From a virus: a DNA stretch of 44,335 nucleotides. Shown piece by piece: positions 25,809-34,216 of the stretch. The DNA is taken from positions 1 to 44,335 of the IMG/VR virus record IMGVR_UViG_3300042478_001549, one strand, 5' to 3'. The notes under the pieces were generated by a model. The model saw nothing but the letters and a program-made list of their open reading frames with translations. It searched no databases and was not told where the DNA came from. Each line of letters begins with the position of its first letter. Position 1 is the first letter of the stretch. A program made the position numbers and the translations under genes.

Positions 25809-28800
25809 TTATAAAATTACCCATTTTTGTCCAGCAGCTATGTTTATAACGACATTGTTTGCTATAGATAATGGACCAACACTGACTGCACTGAAACCAG
25901 CACCTATTGTTACATTACTATCTATAACAGTTTTATTTTGAGTAACGAAACCTACAGTAGTATTACCACCGCCGCCTCCACCAGAAACTGTTATTTCAAC
26001 ATTTGCATTTGCTGCAACATTTTCCGATAAAATAATTGTGTTTCCACTTAATGAATATGTATTCTTTAATTGAATAACACCATCTATGTTTACTACTGTG
26101 TATTCTTTACTTTCAGGATTTGTTGTGACACTAAATGTTGATGTATTACCATTTGCAATAAAGAAATTACTATAAACTAACAAATTCACTGCGTTATTAC
26201 TAACTGCAATCAATGCAGCATTTGCTGTGTCTCTTGCGTATTGATCTGTGCCTGATCCTCCTGCGTTAGCTGCAGCAAATGCAGCATTGGCTTGTATGAA
26301 GGCTGCATTAGCCGTTTGTCTAGCTACGTTATCTGTTCCTGGACCGCCACCACCGCCGCCAGTATTCGCCACTGCGAAAGCGGCATTAGCTTGTATGAAG
26401 GCTGCATTAGCTGTGTTTCTAGCAAATTGGTCTGTGCCGGCTCCACCAGCATTAGCTGCAGCAAATGCAGCATTGGCTTGTATGTAAGCATTCGTAATAT
26501 AGGTAAATACATTATACCCAGAAACATAAATGTTGCTTGATATTACATTATTCGAAATAATTTCATTGCGGAATGTGGCTGATCCATCAACATTTAAATT
26601 TTGTAAAACATTAATGTCGCCATTTATAAATGTGTTTCCTGTCAATTCAATCGTTGCCATCGGAAGTCTGTACTGATAGACGGTATCATTGCTTGAACCA
26701 AGCATGTAAAATCTACTTCCGTCCACTTCAATGAACATACCTATTGGTGCATCATCTTGTGCAGCAACACTGAATGTTGTTGAGAATACGGCGGTACTAA
26801 CATTCCACGAAGTTGATAGATTGTATATGTTAACATCATCACCGATGTTGCCCATAACAAACATTCGGGAACCATCGTTAGCAAAAGACAAATCTTGTGG
26901 TACTGTTTCTTCAGAGGCAACACTAAAAGATTGCAGGAATGTGGCTGTTGAAACATCCCAAGCTGTTGATAAAGTATACTGATGAACAGAGTCTGTTGAA
27001 GATCCTGTCACATACATTGACAAACCATTAGGTCTAAAGAATATACCTGTTGGATTATTATCTTGACTAGAAACGGAGAACGATTTACTTTCGTAAGAAG
27101 CTGTCGATAAATCCCAAGGTGTCGTCAACGCATATTGGTAAACGGTGTCATTGGTTTGTCCAACAACATAGAATTTAAGACCATCTGGTCGGAAAAATAA
27201 ACCTGTTGGAAAATTTTCTTGTGAAGCAACAGAAAATACTCTGACAAATGTTGCTGAAGAAACCAACCATGGAGTAGTTAAGTCGTATTCGTTTACATCA
27301 TCGCCTGTCGTACCCATCACAAACATTTTCTTACCATCAGCACTAATAGACATGGCTGAAGGTGCATCTTCTTGTGTTGCGACAGAGAATGATACGTTAC
27401 TATAAATGGCGTTAGCCATATCAACGTTGCTTATAACGGTATTTCCAGTAACTCTACCACCAGTATTTGCATTCAATGAATTGTTTGCTCTGTTGAATGC
27501 ACTTTGAATGAATGGTACTACATTAACACCGGATACAATTGAAGCTGATGTAACATTGATAAAATTAGAAAAAATATTATTTGCACCACTGATATCACCA
27601 TTTGCACCAGATGTTGAGAATCCATTAGCTGTTATGGTGACAATTGTGTTTCCACTAACATTGGCTATTATATTTCCATTTGCTGTTGGAATGACAATAT
27701 TGCTACTTCCGTTTGCTATAGAAGAAGATGGAGCATTCGCAGTGTATTGTACTGTACCATCAGCAAAAGTTAATCCGTTTGATGATGGTCCTGTGATTCT
27801 GATTGCACCAGAAAATAAGTTTCCTCTAGTGGCGATACCACCAGTTGAAATTATTGCACCAGTTGTATTTGACGTTGTTGCTGCGTTTGATGTGAACAGT
27901 GTTGGTTGAGAGAACGTTACAAAACCAGAGTTGAAAACGTTACCGGTACTTGTTGTGTTACCAACCTGAAAATCGCCGTCTACAGTGAATATGCCACCAA
28001 CAAACAAGTTGCCCGCTATACCTACACCACCCCTAACAATTAATGCACCTGTGCTGTTTGATGTGGTTGGTCTGGTGTTTTGTATAATCATTGTCGATGT
28101 TGTGGACAATGTTAGGTTACCAGTTACTGTACCACCAGTTGTAGGTAGTGCTGCGTTTGCTGTCGTTCTCGCAAATGAATCTATTCCGTTTACTGTCTGA
28201 CCAACCCAATGACCAGTAGAATTGACAACCGGAATATTTGTGCCAACAGCAAGAAATTCTCCAGCCCAAACGTTACCAGTGGCTCTGAATGTATTATTCG
28301 CAGCATACATTAAGAAATCATTGCTAGAATAGTGTAATGTATCGCTGCCGGTAATTGTTGTGTCGGTAACAATGGGGAAATAAGTACCTGTTGTTACATT
28401 AGTGATTCTTGCATTGATTGCAACATTAGCTGTATTAGCACTTCCAGCTGAACCAGCCGATATGGTTTGACCAACCCAATGACCAGTCGAATTGACAACG
28501 GGTATATTTGAACCAACAGCAAGAAATTCTCCAGCCCAAACGTTACCAGTGGCTCTGAATGTATTATTCGCAGCATACATTAAGAAGTCACCACTTGAAT
28601 AATGGAATGTGTCGGCACCTGTAATTGTTGTGTCCGTAACAATTGGGAAATAAGTTCCTGTTGTTACGTTTGTTACTCTTGCGAATATGGACACGTTTGC
28701 TGTTGCAGCACTATTTGCTGTATTCGCATTTATACCAGTTGCACTATTTAATCTTGTACCATCATAGAAGATAAGTGAGTTTGCAACTATTTCATTTGAT

Positions 28801-29693
28801 ATGTTTGCATTTGGAACATACAAAGTATTGTTTGATAAACTAAACTCAGCATTTGAGTTAGATAGGAAACCAGTACCATTTGCAACAATTAAAGTGTTGG
28901 CTCTGAAACCACCTAATACAGAATTTGCTCTATTGAAAGCCGCATTGGCTTGTATGAATGCTCCGTTAGCATATAAAGAAGCACCAGCCGCATTATTGGT
29001 TGCGGTATTTGCTTGTGTATATGCTGAGTTTGCGTATGATCCAGCTGTTACTGCTTTGGAGTCTGCTGTTGATGCATTGGTTGTGGCAGTATTGGCTTGT
29101 GTATATGCTGAGTTTGCGTATGATCCGGTAGTATTTTGAGAAGCGTAAGCAGCATTTGCCTGAACGAAAGCAGCATTTGCAGTAGTTCTTGCTACAGAAT
29201 CTGTTGAAGAACCACCAGTGTTTGCTGCATTGAATGCTGCATTGGCGTGTGTGTAAGCAGCATTTGCAGTAGTTCTTGCTACAGAATCTGTTGAAGATCC
29301 ACCAGTGTTTGCTGCATTGAATGCTGCATTGGCGTGTGTGTAAGCAGCATTTGCCTGTGCAAATGCACCGTTAGCATATATTCCACCTGAAGTTGAACCA
29401 CCAGATGTGGCCGAAATAACAATTGTTTTTGTTGCAGTATTTGTATTGATACTGATGTTATCACCAGCAACAAAAGAAAGAGTATCTGAAACACCAGTAG
29501 CAAGTATCAGTGAGTTATTTGCATTGATGGTGTCGAATGAAAACTGGTTGGAAATGTAAGATGTTCCACCCAATGAATTCTTATAATATAGTTTACCATC
29601 GGCGTAGTTAATGGCAACCTCACCAAAGGATAAACCTGTTGGTGTGTTACCTGTTGCGCCTGATTTTTTTAACTGTATTGATGTGTTTGACAT
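25809..29693 (-). CDS. Long tail fibre protein with embedded propeller-like repeat block
   Basis: 1294 residues. The N-terminus (MSNTSIQLKKSGATGNTPTG, then LSFGEVAINYADGKLYYKNS) is the attachment module shared with other fibres here. Residues about 100-290 are Ala/Asn/Gln repeats of a helical, probably trimeric, shaft (ANAAYTHANAAFNAAN, SYANSAYTQANTATNN). A 90-residue beta unit is present twice. Around 27397-26660 five copies of a roughly 50-residue repeat (FSV..Q...P.G.(F)...DG...YV.G...D.V.QY.L(T/S)T.W..S) look like blades of a beta-propeller. A second shaft and a GGGGG hinge lead to the C-terminus AAGQKWVIL. No chaperone domain is obvious. Confidence 0.85.
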   Translation of the reverse strand: MSNTSIQLKKSGATGNTPTGLSFGEVAINYADGKLYYKNSLGGTSYISNQFSFDTINANNSLILATGVSDTLSFVAGDNISINTNTATKTIVISATSGGSTSGGIYANGAFAQANAAYTHANAAFNAANTGGSSTDSVARTTANAAYTHANAAFNAANTGGSSTDSVARTTANAAFVQANAAYASQNTTGSYANSAYTQANTATTNASTADSKAVTAGSYANSAYTQANTATNNAAGASLYANGAFIQANAAFNRANSVLGGFRANTLIVANGTGFLSNSNAEFSLSNNTLYVPNANISNEIVANSLIFYDGTRLNSATGINANTANSAATANVSIFARVTNVTTGTYFPIVTDTTITGADTFHYSSGDFLMYAANNTFRATGNVWAGEFLAVGSNIPVVNSTGHWVGQTISAGSAGSANTANVAINARITNVTTGTYFPIVTDTTITGSDTLHYSSNDFLMYAANNTFRATGNVWAGEFLAVGTNIPVVNSTGHWVGQTVNGIDSFARTTANAALPTTGGTVTGNLTLSTTSTMIIQNTRPTTSNSTGALIVRGGVGIAGNLFVGGIFTVDGDFQVGNTTSTGNVFNSGFVTFSQPTLFTSNAATTSNTTGAIISTGGIATRGNLFSGAIRITGPSSNGLTFADGTVQYTANAPSSSIANGSSNIVIPTANGNIIANVSGNTIVTITANGFSTSGANGDISGANNIFSNFINVTSASIVSGVNVVPFIQSAFNRANNSLNANTGGRVTGNTVISNVDMANAIYSNVSFSVATQEDAPSAMSISADGKKMFVMGTTGDDVNEYDLTTPWLVSSATFVRVFSVASQENFPTGLFFRPDGLKFYVVGQTNDTVYQYALTTPWDLSTASYESKSFSVSSQDNNPTGIFFRPNGLSMYVTGSSTDSVHQYTLSTAWDVSTATFLQSFSVASEETVPQDLSFANDGSRMFVMGNIGDDVNIYNLSTSWNVSTAVFSTTFSVAAQDDAPIGMFIEVDGSRFYMLGSSNDTVYQYRLPMATIELTGNTFINGDINVLQNLNVDGSATFRNEIISNNVISSNIYVSGYNVFTYITNAYIQANAAFAAANAGGAGTDQFARNTANAAFIQANAAFAVANTGGGGGGPGTDNVARQTANAAFIQANAAFAAANAGGSGTDQYARDTANAALIAVSNNAVNLLVYSNFFIANGNTSTFSVTTNPESKEYTVVNIDGVIQLKNTYSLSGNTIILSENVAANANVEITVSGGGGGGNTTVGFVTQNKTVIDSNVTIGAGFSAVSVGPLSIANNVVINIAAGQKWVIL
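28201..28683 (-). repeat. Two near-identical copies of a 90-codon unit in the long fibre
   Basis: 28201-28413 and 28471-28683 match with a period of 270 bases and only scattered, mostly silent differences. Each encodes RITNVTTGTYFPIVTDTTIT, then a segment with FLMYAANNTFRATGNVWAGE and VNSTGHWVGQT. This is a recent in-frame duplication that lengthens the fibre by one 90-residue unit. Confidence 0.85.
29168..29341 (-). repeat. Tandem 87-base repeat in the fibre shaft
   Basis: Two adjacent copies with a period of 87 bases (29 codons) are identical except for one base near the GAA/GAT difference (29211 versus 29298 region). They encode the shaft unit VARTTANAAYTHANAAFNAA plus NTGGSSTDS. A diverged third copy follows. 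Such repeats allow shaft-length variation by slippage or recombination. Confidence 0.85.
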
Positions 29694-29697
29694 TTAC

Positions 29698-30453
29698 TTA
29701 AAACGATCCGCCATCTTTGATTGGGCTATTTAATTCGCCAGAATCGATTACCATTTCTGGTTCTATCTGTTTATTTAGCTCATCAATTTTTTTTCTTTTG
29801 GCAGGAGGTAATTGTAAATAGTCAATTTTATCAGTTAATTCATTAACTTGTTTATCATGTTTTTCATTTAAACGCACAATATCTTTATTATGTTGTTCAG
29901 TTAATGTGGAAATTTTTCCCGCATTTTCTGATACTAGAGAATTAATTTTTGTTTCTAGTTCACTACGAACTCTATTAGTCTCTTCTCTAGCCTTGTTCAA
30001 TTCAGCTGCATTTTCCGATACTAAAGAGTTGACTTTTGTTTCCAGTTCAGTACGAACTCTATTAGTCTCTTCTCTAGCCTTGATCAATTCGGATTTAAAA
30101 GTTTCAACATGAGTCGATTGATTTTTAATACTGTCATAATCACGGTATTTTGTTATCAATTGATCTATGTCATTTCTTAAGTTAGTTGCAGTTTTTTCAC
30201 TTTCGACCAACTTATTTTTCAAATCTTGAACCAAAGCACTTTCATTTGACGTATTAATGTTTTTCAAATCTTGAACAGATTTTTGTAAATCGGCATTCAA
30301 CTTTGTTAATGCATCAATCTTTTCACTTTGTTCTTTGATAACATCATCAGTAACTTTTGCGTTTGCTTGCATTGAGACATTTCGAATAACACAATCTGTT
30401 ACTGTGCTTGTCAATGTCTCAATGTAATAATTTAAATATTTTTCATTTCCCAT
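29698..30453 (-). CDS. Coiled-coil structural protein with C-terminal DGGSF tail
   Basis: 251 residues, almost entirely helical from residue 35 to 215. Two near-identical heptad blocks occur (KAREETNRVRTELETKVNSL and KAREETNRVRSELETKINSL), followed by NEKHDKQVNELTDKIDYLQL. The C-terminus IKDGGSF matches the tails of the neighbouring fibre proteins. It may be a rod-like connector or spacer in the tail-fibre network, or an assembly factor. Nothing catalytic is visible. Its start has an AGGAG site. The neighbour downstream is the 1294-residue fibre, four bases away. Confidence 0.78.
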   Translation of the reverse strand: MGNEKYLNYYIETLTSTVTDCVIRNVSMQANAKVTDDVIKEQSEKIDALTKLNADLQKSVQDLKNINTSNESALVQDLKNKLVESEKTATNLRNDIDQLITKYRDYDSIKNQSTHVETFKSELIKAREETNRVRTELETKVNSLVSENAAELNKAREETNRVRSELETKINSLVSENAGKISTLTEQHNKDIVRLNEKHDKQVNELTDKIDYLQLPPAKRKKIDELNKQIEPEMVIDSGELNSPIKDGGSF

Positions 30454-30495
30454 TTCAAACTCCTATCATAAAGAAACATACATTATATAGTCAAA

Positions 30496-32397
30496 TTAGA
30501 ATTGACCTCCGTCTAGTGCAGAAGACCAAACTGGAACACCAGCATTGGTTACTGTCAGAATTTGGTTAGACCATGTTTGATCTGATGTACCAGCAGCCGC
30601 AGTGACTTGTAATGCACCAGTTCCATTGCCGTATACGATACCGCTTGTGGTGAATGTGGATGCACCTGTACCGCCTTGTGAAACAGTCAGACCGGAAATG
30701 TCTGCGAATGTTGCGGCAGTTACACGACCATATGCATCAACTGTCAGTGAAGTGACTGTCTTTGCTGCACCAGCAGAACCTGTTGCTGTGTATGTTGAGT
30801 TTGCAAGTTCACTGATTGCACCAGAACCGTTACCAACAAGCAGAGCACCACTTGTGAATGACGATGCACCAGTACCGCCTCTTGAAACACCTAATGTTCC
30901 GCTAGTAATCTGATCTGCACCTAGAGCAATTGCTGAAGATGTTAATGCACTAACACGACCATAAGCATCTACAGTAATTGCGGAAACTGTATTTGCGGTT
31001 GTTAACGTACCTGTTTGAGTGTATGTTACGTTAGCAATTTGTTTCAGGCCGTTGGTGCCATCACCAACAACAATTTGACCAGCATTGAATGTGTTAACAC
31101 CAGTACCACCTTGTGCAACAGTTAATCCAGAGATTGCTTCGAATGTTGCTGCCGTTGTTCTGCCATATGCATCAACTGTCAGTGAAGATAATGTATTATT
31201 GGCTGCACCTGTACCTGTTGGGGTATATGTACTATTTGCTAGTGTTGTCAATGCGCCTGAACCAGCACCAACCAGAATTGCACCGTTAGTGAAGGAACTT
31301 GCACCTGTACCGCCGTTAGGAACAGTCAGGTCATTTGTTAATGACAAAGTAGTTACATTCAGTGTGCTGACTTGTAATGTCTCAACGTTTGCATATTGAG
31401 AAATTAAGTTTGCACGTAAGTTTGCAACGCGGAAACTAGAATCACCAATATCAAGAACGTTATTAGCATGACCTCCAGTGTAATTATCGAAAACATAGAA
31501 ATCTTTTGTGCCCGCATGTCTGAACACACCAGCGTGTCTTATGGTTCCATCACTATAGTTACCAGAAAAACCAATATCTACGGTATCCGATATGTTGTTG
31601 TTAGCCGCCAAGAAAATTAACGGGTCAGCAATGTTTAGTGTTTCAACGTTAATGACTGTTTCTGTACCAAGAACAACCAAGTTTCCGCTGATTTCTACGT
31701 TACCATCAATAATCTGTCTTTGAATCGCAGTGTTTGTTCTCAGTACCGTTCCATTATCGACCGCGATTGTAACTTTATTGTTCGAAACGGCTGTTATTAC
31801 ACCAGAACCACCTTCAAAATCTAGTGTGTCTGTTGCAAGATTAACTGTATCTGTACCAGTATCACCTTGAATATTTAAAGATGTTGCGATGGTTGCGGAG
31901 TTTGCAATGGCCATAACACGACCGTTTGCAGCAACAGTAACAATAGGTACTGTTGTGGTACCACCATATGTGCCGGCAGATAAACCAGAGACTGTTGATA
32001 GAGATGCACTTAATGTTGCGTTTGCAGTACCGTTATACAGTTGTGCAGTTGCAACTACATCACCACCAGAGATATTAATATATCTATCTGTCTGGAATTG
32101 TGTTGCAGAGTTCGCATTACCTTCAATTGTTGCATTGATCGATGTTGCGGTAATGGTACCGAACGCTGCGTTACCGTTTGAATCACGGCGAACAATTGCT
32201 CCACCAGTGTTTATATTGGTTGCAGAATCAATTTGTGAGGTGTAAAATTGACCACCAACATTGACTACACCGGTGCCAGCTGGCGAACCGATAAAAATCG
32301 TATTTGATAGGTATGAGTACGCTAATTCACCTGAGGCCAAACTCCCTGGTGTTCCTGTTGTGGTTGAGCGTTTAATTCTAATCGAGGTGTTTGCCAT
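30496..32397 (-). CDS. Tail fibre protein with GGTG repeats and C-terminal DGGQF tail
   Basis: 633 residues from the preferred ATG at 32397 (MANTSIRIKRSTTTGTPGSL), which has an AAGGAAAA site; an upstream in-frame start adds 11 residues without better support. N-terminal attachment module ASGELAYSYLSNTIFIGSPA, then a central beta region (GNVEISGNLVVLGTETVINV). Four copies follow of a repeat of about 80 residues built on GGTG(A/V)(S/N)(S/T)F..G.(I/L)(L/V).G.G.GAL and SLTVDAYGR(V/T)(T/S)A(A/L)TF. These are typical of phage side and tail fibres. The C-terminus is SALDGGQF. Confidence 0.85.
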   Translation of the reverse strand: MANTSIRIKRSTTTGTPGSLASGELAYSYLSNTIFIGSPAGTGVVNVGGQFYTSQIDSATNINTGGAIVRRDSNGNAAFGTITATSINATIEGNANSATQFQTDRYINISGGDVVATAQLYNGTANATLSASLSTVSGLSAGTYGGTTTVPIVTVAANGRVMAIANSATIATSLNIQGDTGTDTVNLATDTLDFEGGSGVITAVSNNKVTIAVDNGTVLRTNTAIQRQIIDGNVEISGNLVVLGTETVINVETLNIADPLIFLAANNNISDTVDIGFSGNYSDGTIRHAGVFRHAGTKDFYVFDNYTGGHANNVLDIGDSSFRVANLRANLISQYANVETLQVSTLNVTTLSLTNDLTVPNGGTGASSFTNGAILVGAGSGALTTLANSTYTPTGTGAANNTLSSLTVDAYGRTTAATFEAISGLTVAQGGTGVNTFNAGQIVVGDGTNGLKQIANVTYTQTGTLTTANTVSAITVDAYGRVSALTSSAIALGADQITSGTLGVSRGGTGASSFTSGALLVGNGSGAISELANSTYTATGSAGAAKTVTSLTVDAYGRVTAATFADISGLTVSQGGTGASTFTTSGIVYGNGTGALQVTAAAGTSDQTWSNQILTVTNAGVPVWSSALDGGQF

Positions 32398-32440
32398 TAT
32401 TATTTTCCTTTTTGTTGTTTTTTGTAACAATCCTACGGTC

Positions 32441-32448
32441 TATTTATT
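32441..32448 (-). promoter_or_regulatory. Late-type promoter box for the GGTG-repeat fibre
   Basis: The minus strand reads AATAAATA 44 bases before the preferred ATG at 32397, overlapping the stop of the 74-residue gene. It fits NATAAATA. Confidence 0.6.
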
Positions 32449-32671
32449 AAAATTCGCCACCGTCAGCATTTAAAGTTTCAATTGACGTATTTGCGACTGC
32501 AACAGTAACGTTTTGTGCAAAACTTGAACCACCAATCAATATAACTTGACCGGTATTTGAACCAATATACAGTGCGTTTGCGAGAAAAGAATATGCCAAT
32601 TCACCATCCGCCAAAGTTGTTGGCGCAACGTTTGAATATGACCTTAAAATCTGTATTACGGTATTAGCCAT
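32447..32671 (-). CDS. Minimal fibre-module protein with DGGEF tail
   Basis: 74 residues: MANTVIQILRSYSNVAPTTL, then ADGELAYSFLANALYIGSNT, then a short linker and NADGGEF. It consists of little more than the N-terminal module and the C-terminal tail of the 633-residue fibre that follows. It may be a cap, adaptor or regulator of fibre attachment. It begins one base after the stop of the 178-residue gene. Confidence 0.8.
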   Translation of the reverse strand: MANTVIQILRSYSNVAPTTLADGELAYSFLANALYIGSNTGQVILIGGSSFAQNVTVAVANTSIETLNADGGEF

Positions 32672-33208
32672 TTAAAAAAATCCTGCGTCACCACCGGTGA
32701 ATTGTAAATATGTTGCGGTGTTTGCAATAATACTTTGTACATTTGTGTTTGCGGGTATTTCTCCACCCACAGTTTGCACTGGAGCAAAACCTCCTTGCGG
32801 AGTTATTAAAATTGCAATTGGATTTGGAAATTCGGCTGTTGGAGCTGCACTAAATGATAATGTACCATTTGCTGCGTCAGCTTTTAACTGTGTTCCGTCC
32901 ATATCAATGGTATTACCGGACAAATAAATACTTCTAAATCTTTGTGTTCTACTACCAAGATCGAAAGCTCTTGTAGATGTTGGTAACAATGCGCCTGTAA
33001 CTGGTGTCGCCGAGCCAATTCTTCTTGCACTGAATATTTGTGTGTTCGCATTATAGACAAGCACATCACCGGTGGCTGCACCGGTCATGTCAACGTCTGG
33101 AGAGTCCTTTATCGACTTTGTTGCATAATTGATAGTGCTGACTTTAGTCTGTTGACTATCAATCTTTACTTTTATTACTGAAGGTTGTGAGACAGTTACT
33201 GTAGGCAT
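32672..33208 (-). CDS. Structural protein of the fibre/baseplate region, tail ends in DAGFF
   Basis: 178 residues, starting MPTVTVSQPSVIKVKIDSQQ. The middle (PDVDMTGAATGDVLVYNANT, then STRAFDLGSRTQRFRSIYLS) is of a type found in many phage tail proteins, in which a row of short strands ends in a (LG)S-rF..(I/L)YLSGNT-like motif. The C-terminus GGDAGFF is a variant of the DGGxF tail of its neighbours. Function unknown beyond a probable tail component. Confidence 0.78.
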   Translation of the reverse strand: MPTVTVSQPSVIKVKIDSQQTKVSTINYATKSIKDSPDVDMTGAATGDVLVYNANTQIFSARRIGSATPVTGALLPTSTRAFDLGSRTQRFRSIYLSGNTIDMDGTQLKADAANGTLSFSAAPTAEFPNPIAILITPQGGFAPVQTVGGEIPANTNVQSIIANTATYLQFTGGDAGFF

Positions 33209-33217
33209 TTCTATCCT

Positions 33218-33559
33218 TTAAAATTTAGTAACTTGTGGCACAATATTAACGATTCCTTCCAGAACTCTAGTGGTATTGTTACTAGAATTTTTAATTAAAA
33301 CGTCATAGACATATCTTCCAGCAGATATGTTTGCTGTATTTGCTGCACTTATAGACATGCTTAACACACCATTCACTGGTGTGGGAATGGTTATGACGAA
33401 TTGAGCTGCCGAGGTACTTGAATAGTATGACTTCTTTATCTGACTTTTTGCTTGATAACCAGTTAAATCGAAAGGTTCGTTGTCTGCATCATCCAAGGTG
33501 ATAGAAGTCGAGAAGTCGGCGCCTTGCTCAATGAATAATTCTTGATATCCTGCTGCCAT
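33218..33559 (-). CDS. Baseplate-like small beta protein
   Basis: 113 residues: YQELFIEQGADFSTSITLDD, then DLTGYQAKSQIKKSYYSSTS, then RYVYDVLIKNSSNNTTRVLE and IVNIVPQVTKF. This is the pattern of small Ig-like phage proteins (similar in style to the N-domain of BppU-type baseplate proteins) found beside fibre genes in T4-like cyanophages. A role in fibre attachment to the baseplate is inferred. It is the first gene after the late box at 33591-33598 that follows the radical SAM cassette. Confidence 0.8.
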   Translation of the reverse strand: MAAGYQELFIEQGADFSTSITLDDADNEPFDLTGYQAKSQIKKSYYSSTSAAQFVITIPTPVNGVLSMSISAANTANISAGRYVYDVLIKNSSNNTTRVLEGIVNIVPQVTKF

Positions 33560-33590
33560 GGGTTATTTCTACCTTTTATTATTATATCGG

Positions 33591-33598
33591 TATTTATC
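33591..33598 (-). promoter_or_regulatory. Late-type promoter box downstream of the accessory cassette
   Basis: The minus strand reads GATAAATA, 32 bases before the start of the 113-residue baseplate-like gene and in the 84-base gap after the last cassette gene. It fits NATAAATA and shows that the structural genes that follow have their own late promoter, independent of the cassette. Confidence 0.65.
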
Positions 33599-33643
33599 AT
33601 GTCTGAAAGACACTAAAATATTTAGGACATTTTGGACTTATCG

Positions 33644-34216
33644 TCACTCATTTGTATAGAGGAACAGATCAACTGGCATAGCTATTCTGATGTTTCCCCT
33701 ATAAGTTTCAACAAAATGATATAGAAAACTTGGAAAAACCACGGCATCACCACTCTTTGGTGTGAAAGATAGATTATCAAACCACTTTGAGAATTGATTA
33801 TCATAACCTCTATTTGAGTTCTGTCTCGGATCTGTGAAGTAAATATCACCACCAACATCTATCTCTTCACACAAGATATAAAAGATGGATGATACTGCCG
33901 CACCCTTATGGTTGTGGAAATTTGAGGCGTAGTTTTTTCCGGAACCAGTCAACCAGCCTTTTAGATTGTGACTTTTCCAATCTGAGATTTCTTTTCCCAA
34001 ACTCTCTTTCAGAAATGTATCAAAAAGTGATAACACAACTTCATCAGTAAACTTACAAATAATATCCGATTCATCGTCGAATATGTTTATGTTACTTAAA
34101 TCACCTGAAGAATTGAACATGTCATATTTGGTTAAAAAATGACTGAGAAGATTATTTCTTATTTCTTCCGAAAAATCCGTTTTCAGAAATGGTGTTGGCC
34201 ACAAATTCTGAATCAT
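33644..34216 (-). CDS. 2-oxoglutarate/Fe(II)-dependent oxygenase-like protein
   Basis: 190 residues. The start LWPTPFLKTDF and the pattern FHNHKGAAVSSIFYI, GGDIYFTDPR, GDAVVFPSFLYHFVETYRGN and IRIAMPVDLFL match the small oxygenase family often called 2OG-FeII_Oxy_5. Candidate iron ligands are His101 or His103 and His167, with Arg177 as a 2-oxoglutarate contact. Such enzymes hydroxylate proteins or small molecules, so within this cassette it may act on a peptide already altered by the radical SAM enzymes. It is the last gene of the cassette, overlapping the preceding gene by four bases (ATGA). Confidence 0.85.
   Translation of the reverse strand: MIQNLWPTPFLKTDFSEEIRNNLLSHFLTKYDMFNSSGDLSNINIFDDESDIICKFTDEVVLSLFDTFLKESLGKEISDWKSHNLKGWLTGSGKNYASNFHNHKGAAVSSIFYILCEEIDVGGDIYFTDPRQNSNRGYDNQFSKWFDNLSFTPKSGDAVVFPSFLYHFVETYRGNIRIAMPVDLFLYTNE

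Noticed and set aside
29168-29341. Direct repeats with about 87-base period suggesting a CRISPR-like array
   Set aside because: The repeats are a multiple of three, continuous, without unique spacers, and encode the fibre shaft. They are coding repeats.
30455-30485. TATAAT-like sequence upstream of the coiled-coil gene as an early promoter
   Set aside because: No acceptable -35 hexamer at 16-18 bases. The AT-rich gap explains the match.
17746-33559. Possible diversity-generating retroelement acting on the fibre or LamG genes
   Set aside because: No reverse transcriptase gene and no template/variable repeat pair with adenine-biased changes was seen in the window.
33560-33643. tRNA or small RNA gene in the gap after the cassette
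   Set aside because: The gap is 84 bases, AT-rich, with a late box but no cloverleaf-like pairing or CCA-end pattern that I could find. The other gaps (2569-2653, 9095-9179, 43135-43216) also lack it.
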